From the IMG/VR virus record IMGVR_UViG_3300025073_000036, positions 30,887 to 94,886 of that record: DNA of 64,000 nt. One strand, written 5' to 3'. The DNA is from a virus. The position numbers and the translations under genes were made by a program. Of this stretch, positions 1 through 8,399 are shown one piece after another (position 1 is the first letter of the stretch; the number at the start of each line of letters is the position of its first letter). The notes beneath the pieces were generated by a model. The model did no database searches, was not told where the DNA came from, and worked only from the letters and a program-made list of their open reading frames with translations.

Positions 1-81
1 CTGTCGCTGCTCGGCGCCTTCCTCGACGATCTGACCGTGGCCGGGGTGATCCCTGAGCTGGACGTGAGCCTGTGGACGTAG
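1..81 (+). CDS. C-terminal end of a gene that starts before the window
   Basis: Only the last 26 codons are present, ending in TAG at 79-81 with the peptide ending in DVSLWT. The fragment is too short to assign a function. The next gene starts 11 bases downstream, and the tail fibre gene follows, so it probably belongs to the same tail operon. Confidence 0.6.
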   Translation: MSLLGAFLDDLTVAGVIPELDVSLWT

Positions 82-91
82 GAGGTGGCCG

Positions 92-565
92 GTGGCTGAA
101 TATTACGAGGCGCTGGAGAAGATGAAGGCGGGCGAGAAAACGGGGCGTTTCGACATGACGCGCCGCACCGACGACCCGAAGAGCGGGCCGCACGCGGTCG
201 GCTACTGCGCCGGCTGGCCGGGCGACTGGACGAGCGGCGACGAGGCGCGCGACCGGGCGGCCATCCTGAACGCCTACCGCAGTCTCGAGGCCTACGAGGC
301 ATTTTTGCGCCGCGAGGAACCGCTGCGGGCCAAGTACCACACCGACGGCCACGACAGCGAGGCAGCGGCCGAGGCCTGCCACCGCGCGTTCCGCTTCGAC
401 CACGACCTGCACTTCCACGAAGAGCCGCAGACGTTCCGGCCGTGCGCGGAATGCGGCACACTGACCACCGCGCGCGCAGCCCTCCAGGGCTGCTTTGCGT
501 CCCGATCCGTGCCGTTGTGTCCGGCGCATCAGGACCGGGCGCAGGCCGAAAAACACCTGCCGTAA
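92..565 (+). CDS. Hypothetical protein with a C-terminal zinc-binding motif
   Basis: A 157-residue acidic protein that I do not recognise. The GTG start at 92 is preceded by an AGGAGG ribosome binding site at 80-85. The C-terminal third holds C118-x2-C121 and C143-x2-H146, which could form one zinc site. The region before it is rich in His and Glu. It lies directly upstream of the tail fibre gene, so a role as a small tail or fibre-assembly factor is possible but is only inferred from position. Confidence 0.65.
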   Translation: MAEYYEALEKMKAGEKTGRFDMTRRTDDPKSGPHAVGYCAGWPGDWTSGDEARDRAAILNAYRSLEAYEAFLRREEPLRAKYHTDGHDSEAAAEACHRAFRFDHDLHFHEEPQTFRPCAECGTLTTARAALQGCFASRSVPLCPAHQDRAQAEKHLP

Positions 566-584
566 CAGGCCCGAGGAACTACGC

Positions 585-3029
585 ATGAAGCGGCTGATCT
601 TCAAGCTCGACGGCCAGCGGGTCGACAAGCCCGACGCCAACGCGATCCACGACCTCGTCGTGAGCGAGTTCCGGCGGCACGCGCGCGACCTCGTGGCCGG
701 CACGTCCGTGCTGGTGGTCAGCGGCTTCACGGTGGCCCGCACCGGGCCGGCGGAGCCGAAACAGGTGCTCGTCAGCCGGGGCGTGGCCATCGTCGGCGAG
801 CTCAAGGGCGACGGCTCGCTCGAGCTGGGTCAGGTGCTCTCCGAGGGGCCGGCGCAGATCGCGTACAGCTTCATCGGCAAGGACCCGGGCACCTATAGCG
901 TGTGGGTTGGCTTCCAGTACGTCGAGGGCGACTCGGCCAACCGGGCCTACCTCGTGGACGTGGACGGCGCACAGGCCGAGCGCGTCGACATGACGCAGAC
1001 TCGCCTCGTGCCCACCTGGCAGGTGGTCGCCACCCTCGACGGGGTGGAGGACGATCCCGGGCCGGCCGGGGCCTGGGCGCGGGTCAAGCGCGTCACCTAC
1101 GACGGCGGCGACCTCATCGACGCCGACCTCGCAGAAGCGCGCGACCTCGTCTATGAGGGCCAGGGTGGGAGCGACTGGGCACTGCCCGACTTCGACCGCA
1201 ACAACAACCGCACCGGCGTGGCGCTCGGCAACCTGCGGGTGTGGGCCTGGGCGGTGATGAAGCGCCTCGAGGAAGTCAACGGCCGGCGCTGGCACAACAA
1301 ACCGGTGTTCGGCGAGAACCTGCGCAGCGCGAGCGCGCAGGTGACGATCCGGCACACCGGAGGTGACCCCACGACCGCGCACTTCACGCTCGGCGACGAC
1401 GGGAACACCAACCGGGCCGCCTTGACCCTGATGCTGCTGGCCCCGTCGAAAACGGGGGGCGATCCGCGCCTCGACCTGCTCTTCCTGCCCGACGACACCG
1501 ACGAGCTGGCGGTGATCCCCATCGACAGCTCGGCCGGCGGCGTCCAGTGCATCGGGGCCGTCATGCGCCGGAACATCGCAGGCGCGGCCAACCTGCGGCG
1601 CACGGTGGGCGACGGCGACCTCGTCACCACCCTGGGCGGCAGCGGGTACGTGGGCACCTTCGAGGGCCTGACCTTCTCGGCCTCGGCCGGGGCCGGCGTG
1701 CTCTTCCGCTCCAACAAGGCCGGCGACCGCCTGGTGTTCCGCGACTGCACCTTCGACGGCTCGGCCGCCGGCTCGCTCGTGGCCCTCGTGGCCGTGGACG
1801 CCAACGCCCGGATCACCTTCGAGCGGTGCAAGTTCGTGGCCCTCTCGACCACAAAGGGCGTGACCTTCGGGGTCAACAGCGAGGCCGTGGCCACCTTCAT
1901 CGGCTGCGACTTCATCGGCGGCAGCCGACAGATCGAGATGCTGGACTCGCCGAGCCCGCAGGTGACGTGTGCGGGCTGCACGTTCGTGGACGGCACCCGG
2001 GCGATCTTCGGCGCCGACGAGGACCGCCTCGTCCTGCACAACTGCTACTTCGAGAACACGATCCCCATCGACACCCCGGGCATGGTCTACCCGGCCGGCA
2101 GTGAGGTGGTCGCCAACGGCGGCACGCTGGCCGGCGGCATCACCTCCGGCCAGGTGATCGAGACCCGGGGGCGGATCATCTTCTTCGGCACCGGCCGATT
2201 GAGCGTGCTCTCGCACGACGGGACCATCATCAGCGGCAGCCGGGAGGCGGGCGGGGCCGCCGACTTCTCCGGCCGCTACCTGTACGCCACGGGCGACCGA
2301 ATCGCTTTCACCACGAGCTCGCCGGACTCGCTGCGCCTCCATCGTCTCAACCCGGCCTCTCCGGTGGTCGCGCTGCTCGACACGGCCGGCGACGAGCCGG
2401 TCGCCTCCATGCTGCGCATGTACCGCCTGCTGCTCGGCCCCACGACCGGCACGGGGCTCGACCAGTTCAACCGCAACCTGTTGCCCAAGGCCTGGGGCAA
2501 CATCCGGCGGGTGTGGGATGAGGACCCGCCCGGCAGCTCGTGGACGGGCACGGGCGACCGGGCGGCCAGTCGCGCCGGCCAGCTCGGCAACGGCTACTAC
2601 GAGAGCCGCACCGTGCGAGGCAACGGGACCGCGCTCACCGTGCGCGGCTATTTCATCGACGGCAGCGGCAACCTGCTGGAGTGGACGCAGGCCAACGGGG
2701 CCGGGGCCAACAGCGGCCCGGACTGCATGATCTTCCGCGTCAGCGGTCTCGGCCTGCCGGACAAGAAGTACCTCGTGCATGCCTGGGTCGAGAGCGACCG
2801 GACCCCCACCTTCGACCCCAGCGCGCGCATGACGACCGACCTGCCGGGTGTGTTCGTGTGGGGCAAGACGAACAACGAGTTCTACGTCGCGATCTTCAAC
2901 GACGCGGCGGCCGACCCGCGCACCACCGACATCCTGACCTGGCTGCAGGCGGCGACCGAGATCCGCGTGCAATTCGCCGTCCTGGCGATCTGCGACGCGG
3001 GCACGTTCGTCAACGGCGGGGCGGGCTAA
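585..3029 (+). CDS. Tail fibre / tailspike-like protein with parallel beta-helix
   Basis: An 814-residue protein that starts at ATG 585 behind GAGG; an in-frame upstream extension overlaps the previous gene and looks spurious. Residues ~355-490 contain repeated short strands with regularly spaced CTF, CKF, CDF and CYF turns, as in right-handed parallel beta-helices of tailspikes and pectate-lyase-like folds. The N-terminal ~300 residues are beta-rich and may attach to the tail. The last ~150 residues look like a separate globular or receptor-binding tip. There are no visible catalytic motifs, so enzymatic activity on host polysaccharide cannot be claimed. It is the last gene of the rightward operon and ends against a convergent gene. 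Confidence 0.7.
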   Translation: MKRLIFKLDGQRVDKPDANAIHDLVVSEFRRHARDLVAGTSVLVVSGFTVARTGPAEPKQVLVSRGVAIVGELKGDGSLELGQVLSEGPAQIAYSFIGKDPGTYSVWVGFQYVEGDSANRAYLVDVDGAQAERVDMTQTRLVPTWQVVATLDGVEDDPGPAGAWARVKRVTYDGGDLIDADLAEARDLVYEGQGGSDWALPDFDRNNNRTGVALGNLRVWAWAVMKRLEEVNGRRWHNKPVFGENLRSASAQVTIRHTGGDPTTAHFTLGDDGNTNRAALTLMLLAPSKTGGDPRLDLLFLPDDTDELAVIPIDSSAGGVQCIGAVMRRNIAGAANLRRTVGDGDLVTTLGGSGYVGTFEGLTFSASAGAGVLFRSNKAGDRLVFRDCTFDGSAAGSLVALVAVDANARITFERCKFVALSTTKGVTFGVNSEAVATFIGCDFIGGSRQIEMLDSPSPQVTCAGCTFVDGTRAIFGADEDRLVLHNCYFENTIPIDTPGMVYPAGSEVVANGGTLAGGITSGQVIETRGRIIFFGTGRLSVLSHDGTIISGSREAGGAADFSGRYLYATGDRIAFTTSSPDSLRLHRLNPASPVVALLDTAGDEPVASMLRMYRLLLGPTTGTGLDQFNRNLLPKAWGNIRRVWDEDPPGSSWTGTGDRAASRAGQLGNGYYESRTVRGNGTALTVRGYFIDGSGNLLEWTQANGAGANSGPDCMIFRVSGLGLPDKKYLVHAWVESDRTPTFDPSARMTTDLPGVFVWGKTNNEFYVAIFNDAAADPRTTDILTWLQAATEIRVQFAVLAICDAGTFVNGGAG

Positions 3030-3490
3030 CGGCCGATCCGAAGGGATAGATTCCAGGCGCGTTCGAGCTCGTCGGCCGTCGGGGTGTGTTCAGAGCAGGC
3101 CGATCCGAGGTCGGCCACGACCGGCCCCAACGGGTCGAGATGGCCCTCCGGCCGTGGTAGCACCCAGCGAGGCGGGGCGGTGGGCGAAAGCGCCTCCACG
3201 GGGCAGCCGAGAGCCTGCGCGAGGCGTTCGATGGTCACTCGGCCGCGTGAGCGGCCCCACGAGGCCGGCGGCCCCCGGTGGCCGGCCAGGACGGCGCGCA
3301 GGGCGCCCAGGTTGGCCTCCATGGCCTGCGCCAGCTCCGCCACGTCCGTCGGGCGCCCAGGCGTGCCGGCGGCGGCGTGGTAGGCCAGCGCGAGCCGGAT
3401 GCGCGCCCCGACGGCCAGCGCGTCGGGATGGCCGGCCGGGGGCGGTCGGTCCGGCCGGGTGGCGCGGGACGGCGTGCGGCCCCTACCCAC
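3026..3490 (-). CDS. Putative XRE-like helix-turn-helix protein
   Basis: A 154-residue protein. The chosen GTG start at 3490 overlaps the upstream stop by 8 bases and follows GGAAGAGG. Residues ~28-103 resemble an extended XRE/Cro-type HTH: an R-I-R-L-A-L-A helix, a variable helix, then an ERLAQALGCPVEAL helix typical of the end of such domains. It is the promoter-distal gene of a short leftward operon controlled by the palindromic promoter at 4620-4648. It could be a second phage regulator acting beside the 20595-20852 repressor. The sequence is divergent, so the HTH assignment is moderate. Confidence 0.5.
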   Translation of the reverse strand: MGRGRTPSRATRPDRPPPAGHPDALAVGARIRLALAYHAAAGTPGRPTDVAELAQAMEANLGALRAVLAGHRGPPASWGRSRGRVTIERLAQALGCPVEALSPTAPPRWVLPRPEGHLDPLGPVVADLGSACSEHTPTADELERAWNLSLRIGR

Positions 3491-4031
3491 GGTGCGCCTC
3501 TTCCCGGCTGACAGCGGGCACCATGGGCAGGAAGGCCGCCGAGACCTCGACCCCCACGCCCGCATCGGCCACGGCGCCCAGCGCGGCCGAGAGCCGCCGC
3601 CGCACGTTCTCGACCGGTTGACGGGTGTGGACGTGCAGCGCGGCCACGGCCTTCGCCACCTCGATCACCCCATCGGACACGTTGCGGATCAGCAGCTCGG
3701 TCGGGCAGCAGGGCCATTCCGGCGTCCAGGCATCTTCCTCATCTTCGATGTCATCCCACACCCAGCGCAGGTCGCCGTCCCGGTCGAGATAGGCGGTCAG
3801 GCCGACGGGGCCGCCGTTCACCACGGCGTAGTACCGGCCCGGCCGGTCGGGGCCGGGGAATGCGCCGGTGGCGGGGTTGGCGCGGGCGACACGGTGGATC
3901 TGCGAGGCCGACGGCCAGCGGTGATCGTCGGCGTGATCCTCGCAGTGCGAGTACCCGTGATTGCCGGGGCCGAAGTCCTGCCCACACTGCGAGCAGGACG
4001 TGGCCGAAAAGCGGGGGGGCGTGCGGTTCAT
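3483..4031 (-). CDS. Hypothetical protein with N-terminal zinc finger
   Basis: A 182-residue protein with a good GGAGG site 4 bases before ATG 4031. The N-terminus carries C14-x2-C17 followed by a His/Cys-rich stretch (YSHCEDHADDH), suggesting a zinc site. The middle is acidic (DDIEDEED). The C-terminal ~60 residues form predicted amphipathic helices. No family is recognised. Its start codon overlaps the stop of the upstream membrane protein gene. Confidence 0.6.
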   Translation of the reverse strand: MNRTPPRFSATSCSQCGQDFGPGNHGYSHCEDHADDHRWPSASQIHRVARANPATGAFPGPDRPGRYYAVVNGGPVGLTAYLDRDGDLRWVWDDIEDEEDAWTPEWPCCPTELLIRNVSDGVIEVAKAVAALHVHTRQPVENVRRRLSAALGAVADAGVGVEVSAAFLPMVPAVSREEAHRG

Positions 4032-4279
4032 GGTGCCTCCTGGCAGGACGTGGCAACAAACGGCCGGCCGCCTTCGGGATGGACGACGAGGCCGAACGGG
4101 GTATGCACGAGCGCATCCCGGCGCAGCGTCAGATCCACCGGGTTGTCGCCGTCGACGGTCTCGACCACGCAGCGGACCCGAAACTCCGCGCGGCCGGCGG
4201 TCATGGCGTGCAGGTAGAAGGCCGCCCCGGCAGAGACGGCCAGGATGAGCGGCAGGTGCTTGAGCAGACGGTTGGCCAT
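4028..4279 (-). CDS. Small membrane protein
   Basis: An 83-residue protein with ATG at 4279. Residues 8-25 (LPLILAVSAGAAFYLHAM) form one transmembrane helix or uncleaved signal anchor. The remaining ~55 residues are hydrophilic and beta-like with two cysteines. It overlaps both neighbours of the small leftward operon. The function is unknown; a membrane-located accessory to lysis or superinfection control is possible from context only. Confidence 0.55.
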   Translation of the reverse strand: MANRLLKHLPLILAVSAGAAFYLHAMTAGRAEFRVRCVVETVDGDNPVDLTLRRDALVHTPFGLVVHPEGGRPFVATSCQEAP

Positions 4280-4280
4280 G

Positions 4281-4577
4281 TCAGGCCACCGCCCGCCCGG
4301 TGGCCTGCGCGGCCAGCACGCCGAGCGCGGCCGAGGCCGCGTCACGGAAGGTCGCACCCGGGCCGCCCGTGGTCTCGCCGACCTTGAAGTACCATCCCCG
4401 GGCGGTCTCAGAGTGCCACACCCGGGCGAGATCGCCCCGGTCATCGCCCAACCGGTAGAAGCAGGTGAAGCCGACCCGGCGCCCCTCGTTGTCGGTGACC
4501 GGCTCGCGTCCGGGCTCCCATCGAAAGCCGCCGTGCATGATGGCGCGAGGCGCCCTATCCATTCCGAATCGCTGCAT
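4281..4577 (-). CDS. Hypothetical protein heading the small leftward operon
   Basis: A 98-residue protein. The ATG at 4577 was chosen because it lies just behind the recurrent leader GGACAAGGGGAACATC; a start further upstream would use up that leader. The protein contains several aromatic residues (WEPG, CFYRLG, GWYFKVG) and an Ala-rich C-terminus. There is no recognised domain. It is the first gene downstream of the operator-containing promoter at 4620-4648. Confidence 0.55.
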   Translation of the reverse strand: MQRFGMDRAPRAIMHGGFRWEPGREPVTDNEGRRVGFTCFYRLGDDRGDLARVWHSETARGWYFKVGETTGGPGATFRDAASAALGVLAAQATGRAVA

Positions 4578-4619
4578 GATGTTCCCCTTGTCCGTCGGCA
4601 ACGGGCCGACCGACCGCCG

Positions 4620-4648
4620 ACACTAGGCGCCGCGCGCCAATGTGGCAA
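4620..4648 (-). promoter_or_regulatory. Leftward promoter with internal 17-bp operator (site A)
   Basis: On the minus strand a TTGCCA -35 box (4643-4648) and a TAGTGT -10 box (4620-4625) are separated by 17 bp. The spacer and the start of the -10 box are the imperfect palindrome TTGGCGCGCGGCGCCTA (4624-4640). It is one of six promoters in the window with this exact arrangement. Predicted transcription start is near 4613, 36 bases before ATG 4577. Confidence 0.7.
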
Positions 4649-4779
4649 ACAAAAAGTGCGACTCTTGAAAAGGCGTGTTAAAACAGTGCGTTGCGGTAGT
4701 TGAGCCCGCTGTGTGTCGCAGGCCTACCTCACTTGTCGCGCGGCGCGTAGAATCCGACGCGACATCACGGGGGGACGCC

Positions 4780-5559
4780 ATGTACCGACAGACGCTCACG
4801 GTCGCCGACCTGCAGCAGCTCGGCCTCGAGGCCTTCGACCTCACCGGCCAGGGCACGGACAACCGGGATCGCGAGGCGGTCCCGCCGGGCATCGTCACGC
4901 ACACCCCTTCGGTGACCTTCGCCCGCAAGGCCCTGACCGCTTTCGAGGCCCATCACGGCCGGCTCCCCACGCCCCACGAGCTCGACGCCACGGCCGCCGC
5001 TCGCTTCGACCGCGCGGCCTACCAGCCGGGCTACCTGATCGGCACGGCGGCCGGTGTGTGGCAGCTCGACCTCGACCACCAGCGCGCGCAGCACTCCGGC
5101 ATGCTGGCCGACGACTCGCCGGCCGGTGATGTCTACAAGGCCGGCACCTGGCGCGAGTGGGCGAGCCCTTCGGACGGCTCCGGCTGGCAGCGCCACGGCC
5201 GGCCCGGCCACGTCGTCTACGACTACTGGGATGCGGCCTTCCCGGGCGCACGCTCGCCCTACGACGTGTTCGTGTGGGGCCGCTACCCGAACAACTGCAT
5301 CGGCATCGACCTCCTGCCCGATCCCATGACCGGGGCCTACACGGCCGAGCAGCGGCGCACCTACGTGGCCCTCGCCCGGGCGCTCTCCGGCCTGCACGCC
5401 TTCCCGATCCGCTTCGACCGTGTCACCACGCACACCTACGCCTCGCCGGTCGAGCGCGGCACGCAGCGGCTCAAGGGCGGCAAGATCATCGGTGTGCATT
5501 GGGACCCGGACGCAAAGGTGTGGCCGCACGCGCAGGTCGTGGCCGAGGCGGCCTCGTGA
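4780..5559 (+). CDS. Endolysin, probable N-acetylmuramoyl-L-alanine amidase (Amidase_2-like)
   Basis: A 259-residue protein with ATG 4780 behind a GGGGGGA site. The layout fits the Amidase_2/AmpD fold: a candidate metal ligand H41 in IVTHTP, an RAQHSG segment at 103-107, CIGIDLLP at 173-180, H218 in THTY, and WDPD at 241-244 where the family has its terminal ligand. The family cleaves the amide between N-acetylmuramic acid and L-alanine in peptidoglycan. The gene overlaps the holin gene downstream, giving a standard lysis cassette. No separate cell-wall-binding domain or signal peptide is visible, so export would depend on the holin. The exact ligand set is inferred, not proven. Confidence 0.7.
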   Translation: MYRQTLTVADLQQLGLEAFDLTGQGTDNRDREAVPPGIVTHTPSVTFARKALTAFEAHHGRLPTPHELDATAAARFDRAAYQPGYLIGTAAGVWQLDLDHQRAQHSGMLADDSPAGDVYKAGTWREWASPSDGSGWQRHGRPGHVVYDYWDAAFPGARSPYDVFVWGRYPNNCIGIDLLPDPMTGAYTAEQRRTYVALARALSGLHAFPIRFDRVTTHTYASPVERGTQRLKGGKIIGVHWDPDAKVWPHAQVVAEAAS

Positions 5560-6014
5560 GCGGCCCCGCCGTGCTCGCGCGCCGCCCGGCCGTCTCGACG
5601 GCCCGCATGGCCGGTTACCGGAAGCTGCTGGCCTTCGGGATCACGGCCGTGTGCGCCACCGTTCTCCAGGCGCTCGACAAGTTCGATCCCACGGTGGCCA
5701 CCTTCCTGGGCACGGCCCTGTTGACCTACGTGGGCGGCAATGTGCGGGAGCATGCCCACAGGGCCGCGCAGGCCCGCAGCGGCCTCGAGGAAGTCATGGC
5801 GGGCACGAGCCTGCCGCCGCTGCCGACCCGGCCGCTTGCGCCGCGTCCCGGGGTGCCGGCGCCCTTCGACGAGCGCGAAGCGGGCGACCGGACGGAATTC
5901 GACCCGGAACGGCCGGCCGTGGATCGCGAAACGCTCGTGAACCTGCTGACCGACCTCATGGCCGACCGCATGGCCGGCAGACCGAGCGGTCGGCCGGTGG
6001 GGGGCGGCCGGTGA
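5556..6014 (+). CDS. Holin-like protein with two transmembrane helices
   Basis: A 152-residue protein whose GTG at 5556 overlaps the endolysin stop. Two hydrophobic segments occur near residues 25-43 (LLAFGITAVCATVLQAL) and 50-65 (VATFLGTALLTYVGG). They are followed by a long hydrophilic, Pro/Arg/Asp-rich cytoplasmic tail. Two helices plus a charged tail directly after an endolysin is typical of holins, which form the membrane lesion that releases or activates the lysin. No specific holin family can be named. Confidence 0.65.
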   Translation: MSGPAVLARRPAVSTARMAGYRKLLAFGITAVCATVLQALDKFDPTVATFLGTALLTYVGGNVREHAHRAAQARSGLEEVMAGTSLPPLPTRPLAPRPGVPAPFDEREAGDRTEFDPERPAVDRETLVNLLTDLMADRMAGRPSGRPVGGGR

Positions 6015-6667
6015 ACCTGCTCGACGTGCTGGCCCGGTTCTTCGGCGTTGCGCGCCAGGCGTCAGACGCCGACGAGGCCGACGCGCGCCGCCTCGAGGCC
6101 GCGCGCGCTGCCGGACGGACGGCTGGGCAGATCGCCAGCGAGGCGGAGGCGGAGGCCAGGCGGTTGCACGCACGGACCGGGCCGCGCTGCCGCGTTTGCG
6201 GGGGGACTGGCTTTCTGCGCGCGCACGTTGACGAGCCTGGGGCGCCCTGCCCGCGCTGCGGCGGCAGCGGCGACGAGCCGGGCGGCCGGTTCTCGGGTGG
6301 TCCGCCGCCGGCCGTGCCGGTCCTGATCGTGGCTCTCATGCTGCCGGCGCAGCTCGCGGCCGCTGCACCGCCCGGGCTGGCCAGCGTGCCGCCACCCCTG
6401 CCGCAGCCTCCGCCGATCTACTGCGAGCGCATGCTCGCCGAGCCGGACCCGCAGGATGCGGCAGGCCTGCAGCGCGTGCTCGTCTGTGAGCGGCTGACGA
6501 GCGGCTACCGGTTGGGGCTCGACGCGCTGGCCCTGCATCGGGCAGAAGAGACGGCGGCCGCGCTGCGCGACCCGCCGAGCCGCCTGCAATGGCTGCTCGT
6601 GGGGGCCGGGTTGGCGGTGCTCACCTTTGGAGCATTCGAGACGTATCAGGAGGTCAACCGGAAATGA
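6011..6667 (+). CDS. Membrane-associated protein with DnaJ-type zinc motif
   Basis: A 218-residue protein with GTG 6011 overlapping the holin stop. It combines an N-terminal helical region, a CRVCGGTG...CPRCGGSG pair as in DnaJ-type zinc fingers (residues ~59-84), an internal hydrophobic stretch resembling a signal sequence (VPVLIVALMLPAQLAAAA, ~98-115), and a C-terminal transmembrane helix (LLVGAGLAVLTFGAF). This mix is unusual for one lysis-cassette protein. The second half could instead be a separate secreted product started at an internal ATG near 6340. The role is unknown. Confidence 0.5.
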   Translation: MNLLDVLARFFGVARQASDADEADARRLEAARAAGRTAGQIASEAEAEARRLHARTGPRCRVCGGTGFLRAHVDEPGAPCPRCGGSGDEPGGRFSGGPPPAVPVLIVALMLPAQLAAAAPPGLASVPPPLPQPPPIYCERMLAEPDPQDAAGLQRVLVCERLTSGYRLGLDALALHRAEETAAALRDPPSRLQWLLVGAGLAVLTFGAFETYQEVNRK

Positions 6668-6972
6668 TGAAGGGCAGCATGGGCGAATGGATACGGTGGC
6701 TGCTGGCAGCGGTCGTGATTCCGCTCGGTCTGATGGTGATCGACCTGCGGGAGACCATTGCACTCCAGGGCAAAGACATCGCGGGCCTTCAGAAGACCCT
6801 GACCGAACACATCCAGGCCGACGGCCAGCGCATCGAAAAAATCACGGAGCGCGGCCTCGCGCAGAACGACAACCTGATCAAGGCCAACGAGGCCTTGACC
6901 GCCCTCAAGGAGCGACTCGATGACCTTCTCGAAAGCCTCCGGGCATCATCACGTCGCAGCCGGGGAGGATGA
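6664..6972 (+). CDS. Spanin-like (Rz-like) inner-membrane protein
   Basis: A 102-residue protein with ATG 6664 overlapping the previous stop. It has an N-terminal transmembrane helix (WIRWLLAAVVIPLGLMVIDL) followed by about 60 residues of heptad-like coiled coil (IAGLQKTLTEHIQADGQRIE and onwards). One N-terminal anchor plus a periplasmic coiled coil is the topology of i-spanins such as lambda Rz, which disrupt the outer membrane at the end of lysis. The position just after endolysin and holin supports this. Sequence similarity alone could not establish it. Confidence 0.5.
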   Translation: MMKGSMGEWIRWLLAAVVIPLGLMVIDLRETIALQGKDIAGLQKTLTEHIQADGQRIEKITERGLAQNDNLIKANEALTALKERLDDLLESLRASSRRSRGG

Positions 6973-6976
6973 CCTC

Positions 6977-7276
6977 ATGCCGATGGCCGTTTCTCTATTT
7001 CTCGCCATGGTCGTGTCAGTCGTGCTCAGTGCGACCTCGTCGGCCATCACATCGCACGGCCGCAGCAGCCGCCCGTTGTCGGTAGAGCAGGCCCCGGCGG
7101 CCACGCCGACACCGGCCCCGTCCGCGCCGTCGGAACCTCCGGCGCACGACCCGCTCGACATGATGGGCATGCTCACGGCCGAGCTACAGGATCAGGCGTT
7201 GATCCTGGCGTTCGAGACCGAGCGCATCCGGGCCACGCAACGCCCGCCCGCCCGCCGCCGCCCGCCACCGCGCTGA
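6977..7276 (+). CDS. Small exported or membrane-anchored lysis-cassette protein
   Basis: A 99-residue protein. ATG 6977 is preferred because GGAGG sits 9 bases upstream; an earlier in-frame start at 6920 would overlap the spanin-like gene by 53 bases. The N-terminus (MPMAVSLFLAMVVSVVLSA) is a signal anchor, followed by an Ala/Pro-rich linker and a short helix. No lipobox cysteine is present, so an o-spanin lipoprotein is not supported. It ends the rightward cassette, two bases before a convergent stop. Confidence 0.5.
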   Translation: MPMAVSLFLAMVVSVVLSATSSAITSHGRSSRPLSVEQAPAATPTPAPSAPSEPPAHDPLDMMGMLTAELQDQALILAFETERIRATQRPPARRRPPPR

Positions 7277-7277
7277 T

Positions 7278-8399
7278 CTACTCGGCACCGATGGCCCGAC
7301 GCGCGTAGTCGCGGATTGCCCATAACACGCCGTCCTTGTGCGGCGCCGCGAAGTTGGGCGAAGCCGGATCGCCGATGGTCCGCAGCGCCTCGCGCAGGCG
7401 CGCCGCCTCGTCTCGGGCCTCGACGAGCTGCGCGTCAGCCGGTTCGGCCGCCGCAGCGGTGCCGGATGCCTTCCGCCGGTCGCGCACCGTCTCATGCACG
7501 CGGTCGACCCAGGCCACGCGCTCGGCCTCGTCCTGACTGCGCAGGAAGAGCACCCGCTTGCCGTCGTGGCCAAACGGGATCTCGGCCAGCAGGTCGAACA
7601 GCGACTCGTGATCTCTCTTGGCGCGTTCCAGCTCGGCGATGCGGTCCTTGGCCGTGGCAAGCGCGTTTTCGAGCTGCGACCGCATCCTCTCGTGCGCGCT
7701 CTCGGCGTCGAGCGCCCGTGTCTCGGCGGCGTGGATGCGCTTGGCGACCTCGCCGGACTCGACCGCCACCGGAGCCGGCCGGTGGGCGTCCACCCAGGTC
7801 CAGTCGTGCAGCCGGGTCGGATCGGCCGGGTTGTCGGTCAGGCCGGCGAAGTCAGCCCGCAGGCCTTGCACCCAAGCGCGCAGCGCGTCGAGCTCGCCCT
7901 GCGCGGCGCCGAGCGAGTGCACAAGCGAGCGGCCGCCCGGGCGGCGGATCTCGATGTCGCAGGCCTCGCCGTCCTTGCCATCGGTGCGGAACACGAGGCC
8001 GTTGCGCACGCCACCCAGGCGCAACAGGGCGCGCCCGGCGTTGCCGAGTACAATGTGCAGCGCCCGGTCAAGCGTGGCCTCCTGCAGTGGCGGCAGGGCC
8101 TCGCCGACGGCCTGGCCGAGGGCCACCGACTCGATGAGGCCTGAGAAGGCCTCGTACTGCTCGCGCGCGTCGTCGAAAAGGGCCAGCACGAGGGCCACGA
8201 GGCGCGGCGAGTAGGAGCGGGCGGGCAGGACGCAGTCGCCGGGATCAGCCCCCGGGTGCAGCGGAGCCAGCACGTCGCGTGCGAACCGTTCGTGCAGGGC
8301 CTCGATGGCCGCGCCGGATGATGGATGGTCGGCCCAGGCCTCGCGCATCTTGTCGAGCAGCCATGGGGGGAGAACGTCTTTCGTTTCGGCGTCGCTCAC
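7278..8399 (-). CDS. Hypothetical coiled-coil protein at the end of the leftward early operon
   Basis: A 373-residue protein. GTG 8399 overlaps the upstream stop. The first ~200 residues look globular and helical, with no recognised motif. Residues ~210-260 (HERMRSQLENALATAKDRIA and flanks) form a clear coiled coil. A second helical stretch and a short conserved-looking C-terminus (DGVLWAIRDYARRAIG) follow. It is the last gene of the leftward early operon. No function is assigned. Confidence 0.6.
   Translation of the reverse strand: MSDAETKDVLPPWLLDKMREAWADHPSSGAAIEALHERFARDVLAPLHPGADPGDCVLPARSYSPRLVALVLALFDDAREQYEAFSGLIESVALGQAVGEALPPLQEATLDRALHIVLGNAGRALLRLGGVRNGLVFRTDGKDGEACDIEIRRPGGRSLVHSLGAAQGELDALRAWVQGLRADFAGLTDNPADPTRLHDWTWVDAHRPAPVAVESGEVAKRIHAAETRALDAESAHERMRSQLENALATAKDRIAELERAKRDHESLFDLLAEIPFGHDGKRVLFLRSQDEAERVAWVDRVHETVRDRRKASGTAAAAEPADAQLVEARDEAARLREALRTIGDPASPNFAAPHKDGVLWAIRDYARRAIGAE

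Noticed and set aside
579-2972. Very long leftward open frame opposite the tail fibre gene
   Set aside because: Its composition is dominated by Val, Ala, Arg, Gly and His, as expected for the antisense of a high-GC gene. The rightward frame has beta-helix features, a start and a ribosome binding site.
4649-4779. Search for an operator-type promoter in front of the endolysin gene
   Set aside because: TTGAAA at 4665-4670 has no -10 partner at suitable distance and no 17-mer operator match was found, so no promoter is called. The only feature seen in this gap is the GGGGGGA site before ATG 4780.
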